Shown one piece after another: positions 23,292 to 33,725 of a DNA stretch of 64,000 nt. Each line of letters opens with the position of its first letter. Position 1 is the stretch's first letter. The notes under the pieces are model-generated. The model saw nothing but the letters and a program-made list of their open reading frames with translations, searched no databases and had not been told where the DNA came from. The DNA lies in NCBI GenBank assembly GCA_025738555.1, contig JAOVFP010000009.1, forward strand, positions 4,216,001-4,280,000, given 5' to 3'. The DNA comes from Cyathus striatus. Taxonomy: Eukaryota; Basidiomycota; Agaricomycetes; Agaricales; Nidulariaceae. The translations under genes were made by a program, and so were the position numbers.

Positions 23292-25140
23292 AACTAATAT
23301 ATAATGATAGGATAATAGAACATACTATATTATGGAGGTGAATTGGTTTTGCTCCTGTATGGAGGGTGGTGGGCAGTGTGAGGGTTTGTGTATGAGGATG
23401 ATAGAGTGCCATGCTGATATGCCTAGTAAAATATAAGGGTTATTTTTCGAAATATAATAGACATCTGATGCTAGTAATACAGTTAGCAAATCAAGTCCAA
23501 GAGTCCAAGAGTTGGGGCAAGTCCCGAGCCGCCAGCTAAAGTATTCTACATGAGTACACTATCAAGGGAGGAGTCCAAGGGCTGGGGTTGAGTCCCGCAC
23601 TGCCAGTCAAAGTATCACCTCTGATATGAATCAAGGGATTCGACATAACAATATATTTGGGCAGCTTGATGATTCCTACATCCATTACAATGTACTAGAT
23701 AACTATATAATAAAGAAAAGAACCTAAAGATAATACTCTGGAATGTATTAGTACTTCTCTGTACCCAGAATAACACACCCAGTACTAAGTTAGACACTCA
23801 CATGACTTCAGGGAAATACTTCAGAATATAGAACTCTTAGTACCACTGGTCCCACCAGATACTGACACTCATAGCTATCATGCAGTCTCTTGAATAACCA
23901 GGAGCACCCATATGTCTCTTTGTGTAAAACTGCCACCATGCGGGAAACCATATGCCCCCAGGACTTTGAAACATGTGCAGAATACTACCCATGGCACATT
24001 GGGTGGTGCCATCAGATACACCATTACTGGAAACACTGGTATCTGTTATATCTGAGTACTTGGCCAGAATTAGCACATGTATTAGCATGTGTCTTGATGC
24101 ATGCCTATTAATAGCATGGCATGGCACTTAATGCATCTCTGAAACTGAATGTGCCCTCATGAATTCTTGTATGGAGGGGTAGAAATACCTCTTTGACCAT
24201 TAGGATGCACTAGGACATTATGATGTACTATTTACCTTACCTATACCATCGTGCATGAGACCACTGCCATGTAATTAAATATATAAGTAGTTAGACATAC
24301 CTTTAGAATACCTTAAGCACCACACCGGCTGTACTTCCATTCTTGCAGTAGAGTATGTTCTGAATTGATATTGAAATTCAGTATAAATCTGAAATCTGAA
24401 AGTCTGTTCTGAAAGTATCTGAAAGCAATCGCACTATCTACTATTAAATACATTGTTCATTTTATTATACTTGAAACTCTTATGCCCTCAAACTAAATAT
24501 AAATCTAACTTGGAATATATGTTCTTTGTTGGTGGTGTTAATACTATGTAAATAAACATTCTCTAAAAGTTAGTCTTATCAATGCCCACACAATTTGCAA
24601 TCAGGCGAATGAGCACAGTAATTACAGAGTACCAGGAAGACATGAAAGATATAGAAAACAGGGTGATGTTAATGAAAAGGGGATGAATGAATGAGCGGGA
24701 AAGTTAGCAGTGAAGATGAAAATGAGAAGATGATGACATGGGGTGAAATGACTTGAGACAAGTGAAATTTGTCAGCAGTCACAAGGCTCCAGCCAATCCA
24801 GTTGAGATCCCATTCATGAGCCTGTAAATTACCTTATAGGGAAATCCAGATGTCCCTATAACCCAACTGCCTTAAAAGGTAGTAGGAATAAAGATATAGG
24901 GCTGGCATGTGGCATAGCCCACTACCTCACAATAGTGTCATTGGTTGCTGCTGATACATTGAATTAGAGGGAAGGAACACAAGATATATCATTACAATAC
25001 TTATATGACATAGGGTAGAATTATGAATATGATAGGAGAAAATTTAATAACAATTTTAGAGTGATATAGTTGGAGTAAAAAGAAGAAATCGCAATATTGA
25101 TAAGTAGTGATGTACATGCTGGAAAATTAAAAGTAATAAT
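23292..25140. other. No recognised gene; contains a SINE-like double unit (left arm); mirror 51759-53610
   Basis: AT-rich, with the two-unit SINE-like repeat at 23497-23650 and the GTGGGC/TGCCAC module at about 24893-24930. A protein-like minus-strand frame at 23837-24127 (SPGGIWFPAWWQFYTKRH) is overlapped by an equally long plus-strand frame and cannot be assigned. Confidence 0.4.
23497..23650 (+). repeat. SINE-like double unit, left arm
   Basis: Two tandem copies of a roughly 75-bp unit, each containing GGGGTTGAGTCCCGCACTGCC or a close variant that resembles a tRNA B box (GGTTCGANTCC). A second pair lies at 30040-30200. No full tRNA cloverleaf could be drawn, so this is at most a tRNA-derived repeat. 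Confidence 0.4.
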
Positions 25141-25812
25141 TTAAACCTTCTTTTGTTTATCTTCAGTATTGCAAGCATTGCAGCCCTTTTTGGAGGGAGG
25201 TTCAACATCTGATGTGGTTTGAGAGGTGCTAGCTCCAGGGGTGGTGGTGGTTTGAGCTGGTTTCTGTGGTATGAAAGGCATAAAATGTTGGATTGGTTGA
25301 ACAGGTGCAGATGAGGGAGGATTATTTGTAGTGGAGTTGTTAGGAGTAAGGGTTGGCATGTTAACCAGCAGGTCAGAGGTGCCATAATGCGCAGGTTTTT
25401 TATTTGAAGTTGAAAAACCTGTCATAGATGAGAAAGTACTACTTAAATGTGATTGAAAAAAAACCTTTTTGTTTGGATTGGGCATCCAAATCCAAATGGG
25501 AGAATCAATAGTGACTAGAGTGCCCTCACTTAAATCAGAGTAAATGTTGTTGGGATGGATAATATTGTTCTTTGCATCATGATATGGTAATTCAATTAGT
25601 TTGTTTTTTCGCAGCTGTATGTTGTTGTTGGCATAGTTAGGGAGAAGGCTTGGTTCTCAAAAACCTTTAGGTAGTTGAACTATATTGAGGTGAGGTAGTA
25701 AAGGATTTGTTGGTAGAACAAAAAGGGAAGCTAACCCGTATTTTTAGTGGCAGTGGATGCCATTGCTGCCTCTATGGCATTATCATCCATTTCTAGAAGG
25801 TTCCTTTTCATT
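25141..25812 (-). pseudogene. Basidiomycete transposon-associated ORF, unknown function, left arm
   Basis: On the minus strand an ORF begins MKRNLLEMDDNAIEAAMAS. It shifts frame near 25735, continues GLASLFVLPTNPLLPHLNIV, has a stop after QLPKGF, and then runs on as NNIQLRKNKLIELPYHDA, HPNNIYSDLSEGTLVTIDSP and a Ser/Thr/Pro-rich tail ending in KKGCNACNTEDKQKKV. It resembles hypothetical proteins I associate with repetitive DNA in mushroom genomes, but I cannot name a domain. A repeat element abuts its start codon. Mirrored at 51087-51758. Confidence 0.45.
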
Positions 25813-26429
25813 GGGGCTTACAAGAATTCCAGTTGACAACAATTTTGTTCAAGTGAGTTCGAGTTGCATTTGAGTTGCACTCAAGTGACAATTCAAGTAA
25901 CAATTCAAATCACATTCAAGTTATTAAAAAAAATAAGTCTGTAAAGGTAAGTGTCTAATAAATACTTATACTCTACATTACTATCACAGTCTCCCCACTG
26001 TCCCGCCTCCCGCCTGCTTTTTCCTTCAACATTCTGCCTTGTTCAAATTTTCACATGCTTCTTTTCGCCCCCATCCACGTTTGCAACTGCTGTTATTGAC
26101 ATCCATCAATGCCATCAAACTCACTTCCTCAACACCGCTGCACATAATTGATGGGTGATCTGTTGATGGGCACCCTTCCTCATTATCATGCTCAGACATC
26201 AATTAAGCAACACAATAATTAAGTGGAGCATGGGAAACAATGAGCGGGAAGATTATCATGCAGCACATTGATAAGCGGAGGCGTGGGAAACAATGAGTGG
26301 GAGGGCAGATGAGAGTGAAGTACACAAGAAGTACAATTAAATTTATTGACATAAAATTGAGTGAGTTAAGCTAGTATATTTGAGTGACAATCAAGTTACA
26401 TTCAAGTGAAAATTCAAGTGAAGGTTGAG
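25812..26429. mobile_element. Shortened copy of the Helitron-interrupting element, left arm
   Basis: Positions 25812-26194 match 5102-5494 (starting TTGGGGCTTACAAGAATTCC). Positions about 26190-26429 match about 6045-6285. The roughly 550 bp between are missing, and the right end is cut off by the GTAC-rich module at 26430. It is therefore an internally deleted and truncated family member. Confidence 0.7.
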
Positions 26430-26665
26430 GAGCTCTTTACACTTAGCCATGTGTTCTGTACGGATCCATGTGGAATCTGTACAGAATTTTCGGAATCCAT
26501 GTGGAATCTGCACAGATTTTTTTCATTTTGGCAGAGGTTTTTTTGGGTCTGTACAGATTCCGCACAGATTCCGAAAATTCCGTACGGATTATGCAGAATT
26601 CCTCGGAATTCCACATTACAGACCTGAAAATTCTGTACAGAATTTTATTATACTTATTTCCTTGC
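26430..26665. repeat. GTAC-rich palindromic module, left arm, inner
   Basis: Nearly the same as the reverse complement of 13107-13354, beginning GAGCTCTTTACACTTAGCC and ending where the 19-bp satellite begins. It carries repeated TCTGTACAGATTCC and CAGAATTC palindromes. No gene. Confidence 0.75.
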
Positions 26666-26671
26666 ATGTGA

Positions 26672-27377
26672 CACTCTGCATTAAGCATGACACTAGGTGT
26701 TGAGTGTGATACTAGGTGTTGAGTGTGACACTATACATTAAATGTGACACTATACATTAAATGTGACACTATGCATTAAGCATGACACTAGGTGTTGAGT
26801 GTGACACTAAGCATTGAGTGTGACACTAAATGTTGAGTGTGACACTATACATTAAACATGACACTATGCATTAAGTGTGACACTAAGCATTGAGTGTGAC
26901 ACTAAGCATTGAGTGTGACACTAAGCATTGAGTGTGACACTAAGCATTGAGTGTGACACTAAGCATTGAGTGTGACACTAAGCATTGAGTGTGACACTAA
27001 GCATTGAGTGTGACACTAAGCATTGAGTGTGACACTAAGCATTGAGTGTGACACTAAGCATTGAGTGTGACACTAAGCATTGAGTGTGACGAAGCGTGAC
27101 ACTAAACATTGAGTGTGACACTATACATTAAACATGACACTATGCATTAAGTGTGACACTAAGCATTGAGTGTGATACTATGCATTAAGCGTGACACTAT
27201 GCATTAAGTGTGACACTATACATTAAGCATGACACTAAGTATTGAGTGTGACACTATGCATTAAGCATAACACTAAGTGATGAGTGTGACACTATACATT
27301 AAGCATAACACTAAGCATTAAGTGTGATACTATGCATTGAAAATGATACTATATATTGAGTGTATCATGGATTTTGT
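26672..27377. repeat. 19-bp GTGTCAC satellite, inner array, left arm
   Basis: About 37 units of 19 bp (CACTAAGCATTGAGTGTGA). Eleven nearly identical units lie at 26881-27090, with degenerate units on both sides. The right-arm array (49504-50228) has twelve in the homogeneous block. Confidence 0.93.
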
Positions 27378-27382
27378 ATAGT

Positions 27383-28045
27383 TGTCATATCCCGTATCGC
27401 CTACCTCCGGACTCCTATGCTTTACTCTGCCTTTTCCTTTGCTTACTCCGAACCTTGCTTACGCTCTTAGTATTACATACTGATTACTGTACATAGATTA
27501 CTCTTGTTTCCTTTCTTCCGTTCTACTGAGCTATCCCCTCAGTAATGTAGTATACATCTCATAGTGAGTCACTTATCATTCTTAAGTGCGCCACTATCTG
27601 TTTTACTTTACACCGCCATACGCACTCACTTCTCCGACGCGTTTTATTATGTTTAATTAGTTATAGTCTTCATTCTACGTACGCCTACCCTGACCGTACT
27701 TCTCCGCTAGCCTTGGCCAGCGGCCTTTACTTACTCCGAGTCTCCAGTATTTAAGTAGTACTCGATTTGTACTTTAGTCTTCAGTTTCGTATTGAACTAC
27801 GTCCTCACCCTTTCGTCTGACTTGAGTTACATCTCTCGTCCTCCGTCTCTCGTCTTCTCCGAAGGGCTTGCCCTTACTCCGAAATCCAGGACCGGGAATC
27901 CCAGGGGCGCAGCACATAAGCTGAAGCCGAAGTCCTACCCCCTGAGTTATTGTTCTCCGCTTTCGTCTTACACTCACCCCTCGCTTCTCCGCAGTCACTC
28001 TCTCGTACTCCGCCGCCAAGTCAGGCTAGGGGCACGGTCGTGACA
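27383..28045. mobile_element. Solo LTR, 663 bp, TSD ATAGT, left arm
   Basis: Starts TGTCATATCCC and ends GGTCGTGACA, the TGTCA...TGACA ends typical of Ty3/gypsy-type LTRs. It is flanked by a perfect five-base duplication ATAGT (27378-27382 and 28046-28050). It is clearly richer in GC than its surroundings and contains no retroviral-type ORF. The target was the 19-bp satellite; ATAGTGTGACA continues on the far side. Mirrored at 48838-49498. Confidence 0.88.
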
Positions 28046-28050
28046 ATAGT

Positions 28051-28240
28051 GTGACAAGGCAGCAATGCATAAATCCACACAGAATCCATGCAGAATATGT
28101 ATGGAATCCATATAGAATAATCACCTCTAATAATAATAATAGCTACTATATAAATTCTGTATGGTATCTGTACAGGTCTGTACAGGTCTGTATGGATCCG
28201 CATGGAATCTGCACAGATCCATACAGATCCATACAGACCT
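28051..28240. repeat. GTAC-rich palindromic module, inverted partner, left arm
   Basis: Repeats CTGTACAGGTCTGTATGGATCC-like sequence in shorter form, with ATCTGCACAGATCCATACAG. With 26430-26665 it brackets the satellite and solo LTR, so 26430-28240 may be one composite element. Confidence 0.55.
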
Positions 28241-31072
28241 CTTGGGGGAGTGCAAATTACTGTTCAATATCCACCTCCCCACATCCTGCAGCCTTATCAG
28301 CAATTTGTTCTGCATCATTTTCTTCACCACAATGAGCAATATCTCTCATTTAATCCAGCCATGTTTCATAACTATGCTCTCCAGGCCAATGGGCCCATCA
28401 TTCACAACCTTTGTGGCCCAGAATTGAACCATGTCTATGTGCAGGATGGGTGAAGAGACATAGCAGCAGTTGGGACACTGCAATGCAGTAGTACAGTGGA
28501 GAGCAGTGGGGCAACCAAGATCCAGTGGTTTGGCTGTGGATCTGGCAATGATGGCCATATAACTCCGATGTATACTAACAAAATTTTAAGTCTATATCAA
28601 TATGAAAAGCACTGTAAAATAAGACTTTTGTGAATTGTAATCAAATCCATGCTGACAATCAATGTGTCAAAGTTCAATTGCTTTGTCATATGTGATTGAG
28701 GGGCTTGAGACTGTACAGGTGTGCAAGATGCAAGTTCATTGCTAATTCACATGTTAAAACTTGAGTATTGCAACCGCTATTGCTTTGTAATACAAGTTGT
28801 AGACTTTAGGGAAGAGCACAGGTATACATAACCCATATGGTGTTTATTCTACTAGCATAGTTACTGTGCATCTAACTTCATTCCTGTGGTCCTCCTTTTG
28901 TTTCTGTGCTTACATCATTGTTTATGCACTCCTATCTTCATCTCTTTGAATATTTCTTTGTTTGTGTGCTCATTTTTCTCTGTGGTGCTACATTTATTTC
29001 TGTGTTTTGACCTATGTCTCTGTGCTCATGTCATTGTCTCTAAACTTCTAGCTTTGTATCCATATTTCTCCTTTTGTCTCTGTACTTATACTATTGCTAC
29101 CCCAGAGATAATAAAATTTTCATTCCTGTACAATATTACATACCTTCCCATCCTCCAATCCTCTTTGGATTTTCAGACACATTGAGAACTCACTCATCTA
29201 AATGAATGTGTATTTATTTCGAGGATATTTGAGGAATATCATCTTGAGGATGCCTCCCAGTCACAGGGACTCCTAAATCCTGGGTGTTTATAATTGAGTA
29301 ATGGGCATGTCACAGCTGCTGAATTAAAGGTCTGCCAGTGCCTGCCAAGATCTTTTGTTATGTGTCACTCACAAGTCACTTAGGCAATGCTCAAGTTACT
29401 CAGGTTGCTCAGGGCTTTATTTTGGTGTGTTCAGGTGGAGCTTGAAATAATCATGCTTGTCATGCTTCAAACCAGATAGCTAGCATCATAATTGTTTTTC
29501 AAATGTGTTGTCAAGGTCCATACAATGTACCTACGAGAAAATTGTATCTGTATGTGCATACAATCTGGCCCAATCTGGCTTCCAATCTGGCTCTTTCTCA
29601 GATTTCATGCAATTTTGTCATCATTTTACATGTAGCTACCACATTTCATCGTGTATTCCACTATAAGTTGAGAATAATAATGTTAACATACTGCCTGAAT
29701 TTCGTGCCAAGTTTCATAGTGATCCGCATAGAATTGCATCTGTAATTCCATTTTTATAATCACTCAGGGATTTATAATCTCTGGGGTAGCAATAGTACTT
29801 ATCACTGTTTCTACACTCTTACCTTCATCTTTATGCTTATTTTCTATCTGTGTACTTATTTCTTTATCTCTTTGCATATACTTCTATTTCTGTTCTTTCA
29901 CTTTTGTCTACCATTTTCTGTAATTGTGTATGATGTGTTTAATACCTGATTTATGCATTATTAGTAATATATAGTGATACACCTTAAAATATTTAATGGT
30001 TAAATCTCTTTATTTGTCATATAATATTAGAACTCAGTATTAGTAATGCACATCATGAGTACAAGGGTTGGGGTGAGTCCCGAGCTGCCAATCAAAGTAT
30101 TCTATTTTGAATACATTACTAAGGGATTGGGACATCTGAGAGCTGGAGTTGAGTCCTGCACTGCCAGCAGAAATATCTATTTGATATATACTAAAGGAAT
30201 AATACAAGATGTGTGTTATTTAATTACTCAAGTCCAAAAGACTATGTACATGCACCCAGTACTTGATTGTTAGCTAAGGGAACACATTCCACATGTTCCT
30301 GTCACATGATCAAACACAAGGCATTAGAGCTGTTATCTCCGAACTGGTTACTGTGGTAGTTGCAGCCCAGGGCAAGTCATGTGACTTTGTACTTGTACTC
30401 TGAAATTATCCCACTGTTTGATTGTTGGAAACAACATTATGTCATCATATAAAGTAGTCTAGAGTAGTTCCTTTCCATATATAGGTACTGTACAGTTTTA
30501 TTTGTAACAGATATATAAGAAGGACAGGGAGGAGGAGGAAAAGCAAGCACCCCAGAGAAATCCTAGGTTCCTTCCACTCTAGGAGTGTAATACATTGGAA
30601 TAGAAATGAAACTGAACAGTATTTGAACTGAGTAATTTCATATTAGAGAAGTTTTGAATCTATTGTTTACTTCCTTTATACTAGTTTATACATAATCTGT
30701 GTTATCTCTCCCTTGAACTTACAGCCTGTGGTTTGCGATGATTATTTGAGTATTACAATATATATTAGTTCTATTTAAATACAAATCACAAATTCAGCAC
30801 ATCAATAGCTTTCTTCCTGTTCTGCTTCACAATAACACTACAAGCTTAATAATAATACAATTAGCTTTGACACATTGACACCAGCTTTGTTCCAATAATC
30901 CTAGCATTTAAAATAACTAGTCTACTTGATTCTAATAGTTGAAAACTTGAAATATTCAAATTGGATTTAAATATGAAGAACCTGTGGGTTCATGGGTAAG
31001 GGTTCAGACAGGTATGGGTGTGGGTCATCATCAAAACACCCACAGGTTACCCATGCACTTCCCTATATAATA
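28241..31072. other. Mostly non-coding (left arm); mirror 45811-48642
   Basis: A Gln/His/Pro-rich frame at 28241-28453 (PYQQFVLHHFLHHNEQYL) looks protein-like but is short and unidentified. A SINE-like double unit lies at 30040-30200. Around 30990-31050 GGGTAAGGGTT and GGTATGGGTGTGGGT-type sequence occurs. No other feature recognised. Confidence 0.35.
30040..30200 (+). repeat. SINE-like double unit, second locus, left arm
   Basis: Two units resembling 23497-23650, with GGGGTGAGTCCCGAGCTGCC and GAGTTGAGTCCTGCACTGCC. Confidence 0.4.
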
Positions 31073-32779
31073 TCAGGCTTGGCTTATTTTGCCCCATGAC
31101 AGTTGTTCATCTGGCCAGACCTCTTTCAATGGTTTTGCTGCAGCAATAGACTGGAGGGCTATCTGGCCATTCTCATTTGTGGTGTCTAGGGTTTCTGTTA
31201 TGCCTGTTCCAGCCCCCTCCACTGCACACATGCAACCTCACCTTGTAAAATAGTCCATCTCAATATATGCGCCAGCCTGTATCTTGTTTATGGTATACTG
31301 GGCTGATCTATGTGCTGAGACTGTGGCAATTCCTCTCTCTGCATTGTGGACTATCTGTTTTTTCTTCTTCACCTGTACAATTACTGCCCCTCTATGCTTG
31401 CTTCTTGCTTCACTGTCAACCTACTGCTCATCTTGCTCCTCCTGTTGCTATTGTCTATCCCTCCCTTGCCCTTGTTCTTCTTTGTCTAGCTGCTGCTGTT
31501 CTTCTTCTCCCTGCTGTTCCCTCTCATCTGCACAATCCTGTGCTTCCCAAGCATCTATTCTATTCTGCTGTGCTTCTTGCCACATCTCCCTCTAGTGATG
31601 AGCAGGGGTAACCCCAGGGTATTTTCATTCATACCCTTACCCCTATCCCCCAAATACCCTTACCCTCACTGAGAGTAGGAGTATTTGTAAAGGGTTCAAG
31701 AGGTACAGACCCTTACCTATACCCTTGAGATCTTAAGTGAGGGGTACACACTAAATGATTACTAATATATAATTTATAATTATCAATACAGAATGGTCTT
31801 TCTATTATTTATAGTATATACTTCTAAGACTAATGTTGTAGTATGAATTATATCTCAGTTATTCAGAAGAAGGGAATGGATTTGAATTCATATTTCCAGC
31901 TAAGCAAGAAACAAGGTTCACAGATGGAATTATTTTACAATATTGCATAGGTACTTGATAAGTAATCATTGTAAATAGAGTGTAGGAATTGAAATGAATG
32001 TAATAGATTGATTAGACTGCACCCCAGCTTGAAGGGTTTATATATACTTCTGTAATAGCTACTACTAATAATTTTTATCTATATATTACTCTGAGTCTGT
32101 CATACAGTGCAATAGGATATGATAGAGGCAATGCTCTATTGTGTTCACCTTTGGTGCTGCTGTTGGCATCCTTAGTCAGCATTCTCAGTACAGCACATGG
32201 AGTTCCCTTGTAACTGTATTCTCAATAGTAATACCTGTTGATATATGCATTATGTAGAGCTTACATCTCATACTGTAGTTATATGTATGGAAGAAACTAT
32301 CACATTTAATAGTGCCCTTGTTTTAGTGCTAAAACAGCATCCAGTTATGCATAACAGGAGGCTTATTTCTAAGCAAAAGGCATGAAAGATATATATATTT
32401 TCCACAAAAGTCTCAAGACTTAGAGTCACCAGTCACTAATGTTGCTAATGTTGAGGGTTGTCACATACTAAATGGCCTTTGTTGCTAAGTACAGACCAAT
32501 ATTTTTGTTAAATCAGGGTTTCAAACATGTTGTAGTAGTGGAACATACTCATTTAGTATTTTCGCTATTTACATCTATAATCCCCTGGACCCTTGCCAGG
32601 GGTAGGGTATTCTCAATTTTGAAAAATCTGGGCCCTTACCCTTACCCCTCTTGTACCCTACCCTGGACCCCCATAGTATGCTGTACCCCTTGCTCATCAC
32701 TATCCCCCTCTAGTCATTGAACTATCTGTTCCTCAGTTGCTCCTTGCTAGTCAGGAGCAGCCATTAATGCCTCTTTAAC
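31073..32779 (-). pseudogene. Retroelement-type ORF split by the hAT element, left arm
   Basis: Mirror of 44104-45810, described there. On the minus strand the ORF enters from about 32779, is interrupted at 32710-31585 by the hAT-like element, and resumes with a Glu/Gln-rich stretch, then the conserved-looking phrase AGAYIEMDYFT. In-frame stops are shared with the right-arm copy. Confidence 0.45.
31593..32702. mobile_element. Non-autonomous hAT-like element, 1110 bp, left arm
   Basis: Terminal inverted repeats TAGTGATGAGCAGGGGTA and, at the other end in reverse complement, TAGTGATGAGCAAGGGGTA. Flanking eight-base duplications are TCTCCCTC (31585-31592) and TCCCCCTC (32703-32710), with one mismatch. 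TAGTGATG ends and eight-base duplications are hAT hallmarks. Subterminal zones are rich in TACCCTTACCCC. No transposase frame inside. Confidence 0.85.
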
Positions 32780-33100
32780 TACTCAAAACACATTGTCTCA
32801 GTAGTCAGGAAAAGTGTCTTCTGCTGGGTTTCTTGTAAGCCTAGCCATCACTCCATATAAATACCCTTCATTGTCTCATGCTATAACATGTATATATTTT
32901 ATAAAAAATAGGGCTGACAAGTGGCAGGGCCCACTACCATAAGTTTCCTTTTAAAAAAAACAGGATGAATAGGCAAACAGGGATGAATAAAACTATAACA
33001 AACATCCACAAGGGAGAATGAGGTAAATTGAATGCAATAGTCATCTGGATTGGTAGTAGGTCTGGAAATCACAGATGACATATTTTTAGTCTAATTTAAA
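32780..33100. other. Repeat module, no gene (left arm)
   Basis: Contains the GGGCTGACAAGTGGCAGGGC module at about 32910-32938; its relatives lie at about 17186-17230 and 24893-24930. Nothing else recognised. Confidence 0.4.
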
Positions 33101-33725
33101 TCATGAACATGAGTTATGAATGGAGAAGTGAAAGGAAATTACTGGATAAAGTGTCAAAATTTTGATGTCAAGATCTTCGATTTTCTGTAAGAAAGTGATT
33201 TGATTATTGAAGCAAGAGTGAAGATTACTACTTGGCAATGATGAATGTATAACTATTTCCAAAAAAAAACAGTTTTAAAAGAGAAGGAGAGGTAAATATT
33301 GAAGCACTATATTTACACAAATCTCCATCAGTATTTGTAAAGCAGTGACCCAAAAAGATGTGATGAAAAAATCAGTCAATGAAGAAAAGTTGGAGTCATT
33401 CAGGGCAATGGCATAATTATTCAATGTATAATTCAGATAATTTATAGATGTAAACAAAAGTGACAAATTATTCAGATTTCCCAACAAGGATTTGTACTGA
33501 AACAAGTTATTAGCATGTAGGTAGGATCAAAATAAAGAGTACTTACTTGGTTCAACATATAAGAGGTGGATTGATGAGTTTCAGAATCTGTGTCCAACAG
33601 GTGATTCCGAGTGTGAGAAGCTATAGGTTGGTTTGCATCCCCATTAGGTTCTGTCCTGATAAAGAATAAGACTCCACAATCCAGTATAAGACATAACAAA
33701 CTTACAGTAAAGTTTGGATACTCAT
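33101..33725 (-). CDS. Possible four-exon gene, unknown, left arm
   Basis: Mirror of 43158-43782, where exon positions are given. Confidence 0.3.

Noticed and set aside
23497..23650. A true tRNA gene
   Set aside because: Only a B-box-like segment is present; no acceptor stem, anticodon arm or A box could be paired.
26672..27377. CRISPR array suggested by regular short repeats
   Set aside because: Units are 19-bp head-to-tail satellites without unique spacers, and the context is eukaryotic.
31600..31740. Telomere-like TACCCTTACCCC sequence
   Set aside because: It lies inside the ends of a hAT element bounded by target duplications and is not a regular telomeric tandem array.
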